Origin: Imbricaverruca yamaguchii
Taxonomy: Eukaryota; Arthropoda; Thecostraca; Neoverrucidae
Assembly: GCA_034440575.1 (NCBI GenBank)
Contig: JAOTOL010001388.1
Coordinates: 113,501 to 177,500, forward strand
Reading direction: 5' to 3'
Length of the DNA: 64,000 nt
The notes under the pieces were generated by a model that saw nothing but the letters and a program-made list of their open reading frames with translations, made no database searches and had not been told where the DNA came from. Both the position numbers and the translations under genes were made by a program. Positions within the stretch are counted from its first letter, which is position 1; the number at the start of each line of letters is the position of its first letter. Of this stretch, positions 21,066 to 33,297 are shown piece by piece.

Positions 21066-22740
21066 GAGGCCCCCGGATTTTTATTCTTCATTCCAGGAAA
21101 CATCACAAAATTTTTCCAAAATATATACACTTCGTTATTTATCAAATGTATACACTCAATTACTTGGTGCTTCATTATACACCCCATAATTTGGCAAAGT
21201 GGAAAATTACACACTCCACTACATAGCGCTTCTCAAGATACACTCCATACTTACACTCCATACTTTGACAAGCCCAAAAATTATACACTCCGAATCCAAG
21301 ACCGAGAAGTGAAAATCCAACACTGTACTGTACCCGTCGCGACATCTCACGCCTAACGAAATACCATAATTTTTACACTGGTACCTACACAGCCAGGCAA
21401 GATGGACCTTGCATCCGTCTCGCAATGAACAGCACGGTGGTTACTTCAAGCGTAATACAATAATACGCGACTTTCAGGAGGCTAGCAACGATTTGTCTAC
21501 CATTTGTACGTAGTGCGCTGAAACAGTGTCACGAATTAGCTTCCACATGCTGCTGCCAAACAGTTTCAGAGAAAGGCTTCCGAGAGCAATCGCATACGAC
21601 GGAGACTTTAAGTAGATTAGGTCTAATCACGAATGGCTCTTAGTCCTGGTTTACGAGCTTGCTATATTAAAAAATATAATTGTAATATTAGATTAAGGTC
21701 CATTTTAAATCCCACTTTAAGAGAATACTGATGACTTAGTAATCATGACAGTTTGCTGTTCAAGGAATGGCCAGTTGTTTTGATTTTCTAACACACGCAT
21801 TTATCTCTTTTTAAATGCCTCAATTTTGTTGGGAAGAGCGCTGGCTAATATACAATATTTTAAATCCTCTCCGCTGACCCATCTCTTTCAGCCAGAGGCG
21901 CCTCTCGGCGATAAATTTGCCTCCTTGGAAAGAAAGGGTGCCATGTTCAGAGGAAAAGGCGCCCCTTCAATGTGCCTCTCCAGGTACCATCGCGTGACAC
22001 CCACCAGACATCCATCTGAAGAAAAGAAAACACACTTCACCCCACGAAAATTCCCGGATCCACCACCGTTCTAAAGATAGATAAAACTTCGAACGATTCT
22101 TCCAGTTCATGCTATTGGCCCCTTTTGACATTCACTCATCATAGCTCACAGATTGATCCAGAAATTCTTATCGTGGAGGGATGGCACTTGTCCTGGAGGG
22201 GTGTCAAATCTCGGGAAGGGGCGCATTTTCTACTCCGGAACGGGTGCCCTTGGCTGAAGAACTTGTAGACCGAGGGGATGCACTGAAGCGGCCTGCAGGA
22301 GCCTTTTTCAGTGTGGTTCAGCGGTCCAGCATCCTCAGTGTGACCCAACAGCTCAGCCATTCCAATGTGGTCCAGTATTTGCAGTGCGATCCAACAGCTC
22401 AGTCATTCCAGTATCATCCAGTGGTTCAGTTTAGTTATTGAGAATTCCTGACAGACTGAACTGAACAGGGTAATGGTGGCCTATAAACTAAACAGAACTA
22501 CGTAAAGCGCAAAAAAATCCAGAGGATTTGTCTATTTCGAGCTTGTCAGAGTATGAAAACAGAAACCATGGGGTTCACTTGTCTCCGTAGTGGAGGCGCC
22601 TTCGCTGTGGATACAAATAGTGCGTATGCTGAGAAAAAATCGGAATAGCATGGGGATTATAGACGTTTTTCAGCTAGATCTTATTTGTATCATAGAAATC
22701 ATAGAAAAAATAACGTGATTTGGAGCCAGTGGGCTATGCC
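21066..22740. other. Intergenic with a TACACTCC-rich stretch
   Basis: 21120-21300 repeats variants of TATACACTCCATACTTTG. 21330-21385 is one of three copies of a repeat centred on CGACATCTCACGCCTAA (others 28.9 and 36.6 kb). 22320-22430 has loose repeats of CCAACAGCTCAGYCATTCCA. No coding sequence supported. Confidence 0.35.
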
Positions 22741-22799
22741 TATGTATGCATCCTCTCTTGGGGACAGGGGAGAGGCGGGGTGGAGCGTAAAGGGGCGGC

Positions 22800-23140
22800 C
22801 GCGGCGTGAGGTGACGTGGTAGAGTGGGTGAGAGGAGACCGAGTTACCCCGGGTAAGAGGGGTCGGGACGGCAGCGGCGTGAGGGGACGTGGTAGAGTGG
22901 GTGAGAGGAGACCGAGTCACCCCGGGTAAGAGGGGTCGGGACGGCAGCGGCGTGAGGTGACGTGGTAGAGTGGGTGAGAGGAGACCGAGTTACCCCGGGT
23001 AAGAGGGGTCGGGACGGCAGCGGCGTGAGGGGATGCGGTAATGTTGGGTGAGAGGAGACCGAGTCACCCCGGGTAAGAGGGGTCGAGACTGCCGCGGCGT
23101 GAGGGGACGTGGTAGGTTGGGTGAGAGGAGACGGGACACC
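22800..23140. repeat. 73-bp minisatellite
   Basis: Successive GTGAGAGGAGACCGAGT words start at 22828, 22901, 22974, 23048 and 23121, giving 73-74 bp units (about 4.5 copies) containing CACCCCGGGTAAGAGGGG. Confidence 0.85.
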
Positions 23141-23171
23141 CAGGGTGGAAGGTGATGGGACTAACGGAGTG

Positions 23172-23328
23172 GTTGGTTATTGGTTTTACGACACAGCGAC
23201 CGTTGAGTCATGTAGCGTCGCCAATCTCTCACGCCGATTGGTCGCGGGCGAAGAGTAGCGACAGGTGAGATTCGAACCTACAACCTTTCGACTGAGACGA
23301 GCAACTTACCCCTAGACTACTCGTCCCC
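23172..23328 (-). mobile_element. tRNA-derived SINE family 2 (157 bp)
   Basis: Perfect 13-bp target duplication GACTAACGGAGTG at 23159-23171 and 23329-23341. On the minus strand it begins with a tRNA-like head (ACGAGTAGTCTAGGGGTAAG, then GGTTCGAATC as a B box) and ends with AAAACCAATAACCAAC, the same terminus as the LINE family in this window. It would be transcribed by RNA polymerase III and mobilised by LINE enzymes. Confidence 0.85.
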
Positions 23329-23489
23329 GACTAACGGAGTGAGAGGAGACGAAACATCCAGTGTGGAAGGGGGCATGGTGACCCGGGTGACGAGCGCGGG
23401 ATGACCATCGCGAGAGGGGACAGAGCGGTCGGGTCCAGACGGGACAGTGTCAAAGCTGAGAGTGGACCACAGGTCCACATTGCGCATGG

Positions 23490-23545
23490 TCAGTTAGTTA
23501 TTAGGGCTTTAGGATGCATCGACTACATTGGTCATGTAGTGCCCA
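23490..23545 (-). mobile_element. Micro-LINE copy
   Basis: GTTAGTTATTAGGGCTTTAG, then GCATCGACTACATTGG and GTCATGTAGTGCCCA, the full LINE tail. A target duplication was not obvious. Confidence 0.6.
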
Positions 23546-23679
23546 CCCGACGATCGGGTGTCCACAGCAGGTGTGCCATGGCGCAAGTGCATCACCCGCT
23601 GGTGCTTGGCGATAACGCCAGCACGCGCCACATGTGGCCGTGTCGCTGATGAGGTGTGGCTGTGCTCAGCTGAGCCAGA

Positions 23680-23885
23680 CCGGCCGACCGGTGCGGACCG
23701 CGGCCGCACCAGACCGGCCGGTGCGGAGTCCGGACCGCGGCCGCACCAGACCGGCCGGTGCGGACCGCGGCCGCACCAGACCGGCCGGTGCGGAGTCCGG
23801 ACCGCGGCCGCACCAGACCGGCCGGTGCGGACCGCGGCCGCGCCAGACCGGCCGGTGCGGAGTCCGGACCGCGGCCCCAGCCCAA
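23680..23885. repeat. GC-rich palindromic minisatellite
   Basis: Tandem units of about 30-38 bp built on CGGACCGCGGCCGCACCAGA and CCGGCCGGTGCGG. The unit is nearly self-complementary (GGTGCGG...CCGCACC), so the array could form hairpins. Confidence 0.75.
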
Positions 23886-23889
23886 TAGA

Positions 23890-24030
23890 CACACCCACCA
23901 CTGACGACTGCCATCGCCCTCTCCCAGTCCGACAACAAAGCCAGCCCGCGTACTGCAGCGACGACGTGGAAAGCCGCGGCCGCACCGCGACGGCACTACA
24001 AAGGCTCTCGAGGTCAGAGATCAACACGAT

Positions 24031-24070
<40 letters not shown>

Positions 24071-26940
24071 ACGCCCGCCTTGCAGTGCCGGCGGCACGGC
24101 CAGACACGGTGACGTCACCGGCTCCGGAGCGGTGACGTCATCCAGCAGCATGCGGCGCCAGACAGGACGGCGGGGCCAGGCGGCGCGTCCACCAGGCCAC
24201 CAGACGCCTCCCCCCCCTCCCCTCCAGGGACGTCACCCGCCCGGTAGGCTCGACCGAGCGGTGGCCTCGAGATCTGAGTGACATCGGTGATTTGGAAAGA
24301 ACCTGCGTGACCTTAGGGAACCTCCGTGACATGATACAGATATATTGCTGTCATGTGATGACTCAAGTGACCCAACGCGAATCCCCGTCACGTGACCAGC
24401 CCGGCGACTGGGCATAGGTCACGATAAGCGGCTACCATTACCTGGCAGAGCCTTACATCTGATTTGGCGTGGCTTACCCCCGCGGCTGACCCGACTGGCC
24501 GCTCAGGGACAATGCTCCCGCCTGAGAGGTGGCCAGCCGACCGCGGTGCCAGTCTGCGGCAGAGCGATCGGTGCAGCGCTGCTCCCCATAGCGCCGACAT
24601 GCGGCCGCTGGGCGTGGTATCGCAGCGCCACCAGCCATATACAACGGGCGGCGGCTGAAGGTCTGGGTGCTTCACGGGATCGCTTGCTGACCGCCGGGCC
24701 ACACACCGCCGACTGCGGGCAGGCTTACAACGGAAATTTGCTCCAAGGACCCGGGGTCGGGTTTAGAAAGATAGAACAGCGACACACATACTGGCATGAA
24801 TACTATAGCAGCGATAAGTAATTGCACTTGTAGCGATCGTTTAAATGGCTTTTTTTTCTCGGCGATGCCGCTGAAATCAGAAAAAACTCACGCCATGACT
24901 ACCAGCAACACCCTTCAGCCTACTCGCACCATCTACACCGCGCTCGTACCTGGCGTATTTGGCAGCATTTTGCCCCGAAGACAGACGAACAAGTGTCCGC
25001 TGTGAACTAATCTTGTGTCAAACACAGCTGACTGTGTCACGCTGTAAAATCGCCTTGTGTCAAACACTGCCGAGTGTCACGCTGTAAACTCGCTTTGTCA
25101 CACGCTGCAGACTACACTCAGTGCCCACCGCGCCATAAACTGCCCGCCGGGCAAGCGGACTGGCACCCCCGGGCAGTGACGCCACTGGAACCCACGCACT
25201 CTGCACGGGCCTGCTGACCAACAGGAGCATTCGACATGTCCCCGCAGCAAGAGGGAAGGCCCGCAGTCCGGCGGTGTGCCAGCAGGCCACCATTGGCCGG
25301 CCCAGCCACGGGCCGCCGACAACCGCTCCCCACCACAGCGCACCAGACGTACACAAACGTGGCCCGACAACGGCACCGTATCCCAACCAGACAGTCTGAG
25401 AAGCCAACAAAACCACCGCCGTTTCGCTGACTGCCGCGAAGCAATGCACCCTGACACGACATGCTATAGCCCTCAGGCGTTACTTTCCACCCAGCTTTGC
25501 AGTGAACCCACGGCTCCTATGACGACTGTTTCTTAGCGTCGTGGTTGGCGAAGCCGGCCAGAGTGCTGAAGAGGGTGACGCCGGACCCAGCTCCTCAATA
25601 CTCCGTGTAATGTCTACAGCGGCACCGACCCATTGGCGGATTGCGATCGATTTCTCGGTCTCAGCGAACACTCTTCACCTCATCCGCTCTCCGTCTATCT
25701 CCCCCGGTACGACCTCACCCGGATGGACGCCCAGCATGAACGTCCCTGCTTGAAAGCACCATGTACTTCTGAGATCGCCGAACCACACCCCAGAGACGTG
25801 GGAACCACCTTCGGGTAGGTTAAGTTATTTCAAAGTGAAACCTTGCCATGCAACGACCAGGAGCTGCTATTAAGTTAATTTAAAATTGGTGAACATATTT
25901 AGATTTCTCCTTCCAGCCATCTTTATCCACCACGGACATCGCGGGTTTCTCTCTGGTCTACTGGTTTCAAAGTCCCCAGCTTCAACAGAGGATCCAGCTT
26001 CAGTGGTGACACGTCACGCCAGCGGATATTCCCGCCCCGCCCCTCCTTCTCGGGCAGTGTGCTGACCTTGTGCAGCACGACCACACGTACTGGAGGGTGG
26101 AGGTGGGGGACACGCAGCACGTGCCGGTGTGCACGACCCCGCCGCTGGTGACACAGGACGGGATCACGTCTCAATGTCGCCAGCACGGCAGCGGCTCCGA
26201 TGGCCTCTGTCGCCAGTTCTCCACACGCCAGCGGTGCACCTGGCGGTGCGGCACACGGCGGCCACCGGCCTCCGCCACGCCTCCCTACACATGGGACGTC
26301 CACGGTCCACTGGAGGTAGCCACCACGCACGGAAGTCCACACGCGCACACACACACACACACAGATTTCAACAGCCGTATGTGCACTTGTCGCACTTGAG
26401 GTGGTGTGATTTTTTTGTTTTGGTAAATACTTATGGTTAAGCTGGTGGCTATTATTGTACTTCAATGCTGCAAGGTTTTATGGGTTGCTTCATGAAGTCC
26501 AATGTAAATTCCCAGATGGGCAAAGCAGAAATTGAGATGATTCGGGTGAACGATTCTTCATCTGTTTTCGAATGAAGTATGGCAAAACATTTTTGGTCTC
26601 CTACTCCAAGAGCTGCCAAATGTTCAGACATGTGGACACATTATATATCGCAGATGCTCCTGTTTTTGGCACCCTTGCGGAACATTCGTCTACATGAGTT
26701 ACCTCTCAGGTTCTCCACGGTAACACATTTTGCACACGACGGAACATATCCGTCCGCGAGACGGGACGGGGGGACACGACGGGACAATCCTGATATCCGT
26801 CCGCCCCTCACACGAGCCCCGCCTCCAGATCAGGAGCTCATTGCACCCCCCGCCCCCAATGGCCGCTCGGCAGTCCGGTCACTCGACTCGCCGTTCGAGT
26901 TTTAACTTGATTTAACCCTGGTTAAATAACATGTGCAAAC
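23890..26940. other. CpG-rich intergenic region, no certain gene
   Basis: Includes an (AC)n run at 24033-24064 and three tandem copies of CACGCTGTAAAATCGCCTTG-like units at 25014-25110. An exon-like island at 26067-26326 has an acceptor TTGTGCAG and donor CTGGAG|GTAGCC on the plus strand, and mirror signals on the minus strand; both frames are open and neither matches a family I know. Not called as a gene. Confidence 0.35.
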
Positions 26941-26962
26941 ATAGGGCTGTTCCGGTAACACG

Positions 26963-27018
26963 TTGGTTGGCTATTTGGACTTAAGGGCGCATCGACTGCG
27001 ATGGCCATACAACGCCCA
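26963..27018 (-). mobile_element. Micro-LINE insertion (56 bp)
   Basis: Insert starting TTGGTTGGCTATTTGGACTT and containing GGGCGCATCGACTGCGATGG, flanked by perfect 13-bp duplications TTCCGGTAACACG at 26950-26962 and 27019-27031. The insert is only the LINE terminus. Confidence 0.88.
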
Positions 27019-27418
27019 TTCCGGTAACACGGGGTCAGGCCGTTCCCTTAGCGTGTGCCACCGAGAATGCGTATTTGTTTGACGACAGACCGTGCCCGCT
27101 CGGTGAACCTGATGCCGCAGACGTTCGTCGGCACGGCAACCCCCTCCCAGTGGCTGCAACAGGGCCCGACTGAGGAAAAGCCTGTCTGGCCTCAGGCTGC
27201 ATCCTGTACCTCGAAACACAAGACAGAGGAATTGGCCGACCGCGCCATATGGGTAGCTTTCTCGAATACCTCCAAAGAGATTATGTTACATCCTTATACT
27301 GTCCAGGTCATTTCAGTACTGAAATAAAGTTGGCATATCAAATATCGAATATATGACCGATCAGTTGATGAATAACAAAAATTCCTATATGAGGAAGGCA
27401 TATGAATACATGCAAGGG

Positions 27419-27545
<127 letters not shown>

Positions 27546-27662
27546 ACACATAAATATACATCTACTTATAGATAAGAAACATTTGCTGCATACATTCATA
27601 TCAGTACACTTTAATGTATTAATCATGCAATCTTGGATTCAATCTGGCCACATATCAATTGA

Positions 27663-28080
27663 TTAGATGATATGTGCTGAGAGGAGATCTCATCGAGGTC
27701 TTTAAATTTGCCCATGGTCTGGAGAGGGCATACCTTGGGGAAATGTTTGAATTGAACAGAAACGATGCAATTAGGGGTCATAAATTCAAAATTAAAGTTA
27801 ACCACAGCAGAACAAGGTTAAGGCAAACTTTCTTCACCAACAGGGTAGTAGAACACTAGAACCAGCTGCCAGAAAACATTGTCAGTAGCAGCACATTGAA
27901 CATCTTTAAAAAAAAGCATAGACAATCATTATAAGAATAAAGGGCTTGCTTTTCAGTATTACAGGGAGGGCTGATTGACAGATTTGGTGGGCAACTGGTT
28001 CAGTGTACGGAGTGCAACCAAGAAGGGCCCTTGTGGCTCATAGTTGCACTAATATTTTACGTCTTTATGTCTTTATGATT
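27663..28080 (+). mobile_element. CR1-like LINE, 3' terminal fragment
   Basis: Reads LRGDLIEVFKFAHGLE, then RGHKFKIKVNHSRTRLRQ TFFTNRVV, and WNQLPENIVSS after an in-frame stop. This is the well-known C-terminus of CR1-clade ORF2. It ends in CTTTATGTCTTTATG-type short tandem copies, as CR1 elements end in microsatellites rather than poly(A). 5'-truncated and mutated. Confidence 0.85.
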
Positions 28081-28713
28081 ACTAAATACCAGCCTCCATA
28101 TCATGGATGTGCAGTTTATTGCATTTCCCCTGCTCATTTTGGCTCAACTACATATGTGCCTTTTTGATCACTGTGTCCTTTTTGGTGCTTCTTTGTTTAA
28201 CATGTTGCAGTCATGAGTCAGATAATAAGTAAGTAATTCAACCATAGCAAGAATGAGCACTCACAAACAAAATATATGAACTGAATTTCTGCATATAATC
28301 CTATACTTGTTACTTTCTGCCGATAATTTGCATCCCAAGGCAAAATAAACAGAATCCAGCTTGATGAAAATACTGCAACTGTGAAGAGGGTCCTTGCTTC
28401 TGTGATGGAATAGCTGGTAATCAGAATGAATAAATTGCAAATTATAACAGAATCCCCATATATATTTTCATCAGGATTGAGTCACACAAACAGACTCCAG
28501 TTGTGGCAAAAGCCATTTCAACAGATTGAACAGGAGTCTTAACTGTTGCTTTTGTAATTAAAACTTTTGTTATCAGTTGGGGAAGACCCACCCAAGATTG
28601 GCTCAGATTGCACAAATCAGGGCCTGTTTTGTGCCAAAATCACTCAGGGGGAAACGTCATGGCAGCAAGGGCAGGCACTGCTGGAATGAAACCACATGCC
28701 TCTGGCATACAAG

Positions 28714-28747
28714 ATGCCCAGCTTAGCCACTGTGCTAAGCTGGGCAT
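28714..28747. repeat. Perfect 14-bp stem hairpin
   Basis: ATGCCCAGCTTAGC and GCTAAGCTGGGCAT are exact reverse complements separated by CACTGT. It is followed by TTTTT. Confidence 0.85.
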
Positions 28748-29379
28748 TTTTCTGATAATTTCGTAGTATTCTTTATTATATACTACCCCACCCAAACCTG
28801 ATTGTTTTCTGGGGATAGTGAAAAATTGTGCATGGTGGTATGCTGTTAAAATAATGGGTTTTCATCAGGTGTGAGATGTAGAAACAAGCACAGTAGTATG
28901 TCAAAATTTGCAATCGAAATAATGCCATTTAAGATGCTGTTCATGTCTTTCAGGCTCAAATTGGAGGAAATGTTGCATATGATGTACTTGCAACTGTACC
29001 TTCATTTGTTTCCAGATTCATAATTTAGGAAAAGCTATATTTGGAATTGGTAGAATACTACCAAGGTTGTAAACTGATATTACATTCCATATAACATTTT
29101 AGGTAGTGCCTGTACCTGAAATTTCATTTCAAGATGTTTGTGTATTACCATTTCTTATTGAGAGCATGGACATGATACTTAGAAACAAAATTATGTTAGA
29201 AAAGAGACACAAGGACTTTATAAGCATGCATCAAGCAGCGAGACATTGATACCTCTTGGAGAGGGATGTTGATTGGGTGTTCATAAAGTGGTATATTCCA
29301 CCCTATTTCATGAACAATGTATCACTGTGGTAGCATACCAAAATTATGGTAGAGTACCACTTCTGACATCAATTTCACA

Positions 29380-29470
29380 TTGTGGGAATTTTGAGGTCAG
29401 GTCATTCAGTCATCGAATTAACCAAGGTCAAGCGAGGTCACATTTAAAAAGTTAAACCAGTTGTCATGCA
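29380..29470 (-). mobile_element. piggyBac-like MITE, fragment F
   Basis: About 90 bp following copy D (AATTTTGAGGTCAGGTCATT, then AAGTTAAACCAGTTGTCATG). The AGGTCA-AGCG-AGGTCA motif at 29425-29440 is intact although the rest of the element is gone. Confidence 0.6.
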
Positions 29471-30444
29471 TAATCTCTCAAGTATGAAGAGGACAAATAT
29501 GAGGGTATGCATTTGGGGTCTGGAAGTGAGACTTTCAGATATACAATCAGAGGTAGGAAATTTGATGTGCTTTACCAGGCTTCAGTTTCCAGCCAGGTTT
29601 ACATCCAAATATAATGAGTATTCACTATGCCCTAACCAGTACAATATCTAAATGTCTCTGAGTAGATGACAGCAAACCACATTTTGGAGAAACTTGAATA
29701 GTTGTCCAGTCTGAACCACATGGGACCCTTCACCAAGAAGATTTGCCATCATCAGAGTGGACACCTCTCTTGGAAAGCATTGTCTTTGTTTGGCTGAGAA
29801 GCAAGGGCACACCAGAACATCTCTCACTGTCAGTGATGTACCACAAGTACCCATTGGTCTGCCTTTATTCTGCAGTTAGTAGCCATGAGTGGCATAGGTT
29901 TGTCCTATCTGCAACAAAATGAGATGCAACCAAATGCACCAGAGGAATTTCTTCTTCCACTATCTACCTAGATACATATATAAGTGGCCTGAAAACAAGT
30001 TTCTAGAAGTTACCTAGATAATCCTCCCAGATTGTTGTTGGCATTTCCTGTGTTTGAGCCAAGTGTGGTATGTGTGTGGCTGTGGTGTGTGTGTGTGTGT
30101 GTGTGTGTGTGTGGTAGTCCGGATGCCTGATGGTACAAATATTGCTAGTGAACATGGTAACCATAAGTAGAACAACCTGTCATTTGGTGTAAGTTATCAC
30201 ATGTTCGTTTTTAGTGGCATAGGTGGTTTTACAGCATATTTTTGCTTCCAGATCATGTGGTCTCAGGAACAAGATAGAGGGTGAAGACCTGGCATAATGA
30301 TCTGCATAAATTATGTACCTACCAAATCTCATTTTCACATCAATTTTAATAACCAAATAGTTTTTACTATTGACACTGCTGAAATAAGCAGAATTCAACT
30401 TACAAATATCAGCAAATTGCAATATGCTTCCCAATTAATGTATA

Positions 30445-31265
30445 GGGTCTGTTCCTGTGGCTCCACTAACCTCCACAAACCTCCACTGGTCATTCCCATG
30501 GCCAACCCAGTGGAGATTTTTCGTCCAGCAGTGGAGCAAAAGCTTCACCAGCAGAGGAGCAGGGTCCAATTGTGATTTTTCAGTGGAGCTCAATCATGGC
30601 ACACTAGTTTCATATATTTGCACATAAACAATGTCCATCATATGAATCTCACCTTCATGCATCAACTGAATACCAGTATCATCCTTCACAATGCAAATAT
30701 GAAATTACAACTATGAACAATAACTGAAGTAACAGATGCAGACCACATAACATCCTTTGAGGCCTTTGATCTACATGATTTGTCCTAAGGACAAGATGTT
30801 ATTTTTTTTTTTGTGTTACTTATATACTTTACTGGCAGGATCTGCCACCCAGACACCAGATTGTAAGCTGTACATTAGGAAGGTGGGCTGTAACCAACCA
30901 CAAAACTGGGGAGACGATGCCTGGTGCTCAACCGAGATGGAAGAGATTGCTTGGTTCATCCCATAGGCAAAAAGAACATCTGTTCTCCCTACAGTCCCTG
31001 AGGGCACCTACATCACTAGAAATTAAGACAATTTTGGGAGTTTGTATTATAGGTCATACTATATATATTGTGTGATCATCTGGACAAACATTTGAGGAGC
31101 AATATGATCAATAGCACCAGATACCTCACAAAACACTTCCTTTTTGTCACAGAATTCAGACTGCTATCAGCTGATTTCTCCACTGGTTGGTCCTGTGGGC
31201 AGGTCTCAACTAGCCTCAACTAACCTCCACTGAGTTCCTTCTGGTGCAGCCATGGGAACAGACCC
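30445..31265. mobile_element. Harbinger-like MITE (821 bp)
   Basis: Left end GGGTCTGTTCCTGTGGCTCC; right end, read inward on the other strand, GGGTCTGTTCCCATGGCTGC. Both are flanked by ATA, a 3-bp duplication as in PIF/Harbinger elements. No transposase is recognisable; a 45-codon frame at 30829-30966 after a T-rich tract and CTGGCAG could be a leftover exon. Confidence 0.55.
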
Positions 31266-32528
31266 ATAGTCTGCACCCAGCTCTACTGTATCTGGCAGCT
31301 GATTGATAACTGCCAGATGACAAACTGGAGCTATGGGTAAATTAGCTAAGAATGCAGTTATAGCACAACTTCCTGAGTAACAGTAGAAAAAATGATAACA
31401 GAAGTATACTTAATAAATGTCAACAAGGTTTATAAATACATATTGATGCTCCAGACAACAGCTCACACCCCATGAGCAGGACACTCATGCACTGACTGAT
31501 TTGTTACTTGTTGTCTATTGGGATATGGTTTCCGAATGCAAAATGGTTTAATGAAAATTATACCAAAACAATCCATCTAAAATAATTTTATTCCAACCAA
31601 AAAAAGAGACATTTTGTTGATGAGAAAGACAAGAAATTGAGTGAAACCAATTCCTAATAATATTACATGTTCTTTGGTGTACTTTAGTAGCTCATGTTTG
31701 GAGTACTTTAGTTCAAGCAAGGAATGACATGGAAGGATCAAGTAACTAGATGGGAGAGCAAAATGTGATTGCAAAACCATCTATTGTCATGTGAAGCCCA
31801 TCCTTTTCAGTATAAACATGGTGTAAACAAAGCTTTGAGGTGAAATATATCACAAAGTGCCTAAATTCCCAATATGCCAGAGAACATGCAGGTCCAGAAT
31901 CATGACCTTATTATAGCTCCTTGCACAAGGTTGATGATGTGTCTTAACAGCAAATGCTTTTTCCAGGTAGGTACCTGATAGGATGGTAGGAACCTACCAA
32001 CTTACCAACATATTAACCAGTTATTCCAGCATCTTGCCAACCATGCACAAAACCCATGTCAATGTCTATTGAAGAATTCACCAAAACCAACATGCTTCTT
32101 CAAGTAGATTCAAAACTACCTAGATACCCGCATACATTGCAGGAAGCGGCCCGAACTACCTGCAAATACAATTAAATAACATACCTGTTTTTCTTCACTC
32201 AAGACGCAGCAGTCTTGGCCTTGAAAACAAGTCCAATCCGAAGAGGTCGAGTCACACAAAGCAAGCCGACAATTCGATTCCAGCTACCACCACGTGAGCA
32301 CTTCTTCTTTCGCGTGTTTCATGATCGCTGCATCTCATCAATGAGACAAATATTTTAGGGACTCCAGCACCAAGTAACTATTTCACCACGCATTTTCCCC
32401 CAGAGCCCAGCACCACGTACACACCCGCCAACAAGCTAACACAAATAGTCATTCTCGTCTGGCGTGAACAAATATGGCAGCTCACGTATAACTGAAATAT
32501 TACAGAAAGTTGTCGAACCTTGGATGAT

Positions 32529-32564
32529 GCATGGATCATGTACGCCATCGTACATCATCCATGG
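32529..32564. repeat. Hairpin with GTACATCATCCATGG arm
   Basis: GCATGGATCATGTACG and CGTACATCATCCATGG are near-perfect inverted arms (2 mismatches) with a 4-nt centre. Confidence 0.7.
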
Positions 32565-33228
32565 TCGAACTCTGTTAAGAGGGCTGGAAATAATCGAGTG
32601 CCATTTCAAGGACTTGAAGTTATTGCTGGAGATCCCGTGTTGCCCGCGGAAGGCAGATCTTGATCCTCTGGTTTTGTACGTTACAAATTTTAAGTTCTCA
32701 TTTCCCCTTCTCAATCTGGAAATATGTCTTAAAAAATAAGAATATGGACACCCTTCCTTTGTGAGAGATCTCCAGCTCTCAGGGTTCCATCTCTCCGGAT
32801 GGAACACTGAGATTCAATCTCTCTCCAGAAGTTCCATCTCTCAGGGTCATAGGCTTAAGGTAAAACACGAAGTCATTTACAGAGTTCATTTTTCCCTCTG
32901 TGGTATGCAGTCAAAAGACGCTGGAGCATTGGAAATTCCATTGAAATTCATGCACTGGTATAGTTCAAGTTTACCACTAAATGTAAAAATAACCGAATAT
33001 TACATTTAGGTGCGAAGCTTCAGATTTCCCTGAAATGCTTCCCAGATTTCCTATTTCCTCAGGGCTATTGATTTGTATATACAGGGTTGGGAATACGTGT
33101 CAATGGGCAGACTGAAATGGATCGAGGGCAGCACCATTGGATTTCAAAGTTTTTCACCATTGGATTCGCCATTGGTTTCCATTGAGGAGCCATGCCAAAA
33201 TTGTGGAGTGGGTGGGGTGGTGGCAAAA

Positions 33229-33297
33229 CCATGGATCATATACGCCACCCATAGCAAATTGTCATCCATGGCATGGTGTGGCGTACATCATCCATGG
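33229..33297. repeat. Second hairpin of the same motif
   Basis: CCATGGATCATATACGCCAC (33229-33248) pairs with GTGGCGTACATCATCCATGG (33278-33297), 20-bp arms with two mismatches and a 29-bp loop. Confidence 0.75.

Larger units (their letters stand above)
28081..30440. other. Intergenic, AT-rich
   Basis: Contains a perfect hairpin (28714-28747), a reverse copy of the CATCTCACACC repeat (28857-28915), a piggyBac-like MITE fragment (29380-29470) and a (GT)n run (30084-30112). No coding sequence supported. Confidence 0.4.

Noticed and set aside
23509..24072. Several 90-187-codon ORFs on both strands
   Set aside because: They run through a GC palindromic minisatellite and an (AC)n run; residues are simply the repeat translated.
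25060..25460. Overlapping 114-129-codon minus-strand ORFs
   Set aside because: GC-rich sequence with few stops in all frames; no domain and no splice logic.
26067..26326. Exon-like island with splice-like borders on both strands
   Set aside because: Open in one frame on each strand, no recognisable family, high CpG content makes stops rare. Left undecided rather than called.
28714..28752. Bacterial-type terminator (hairpin plus T run)
   Set aside because: The window is eukaryotic; kept only as an unexplained hairpin.
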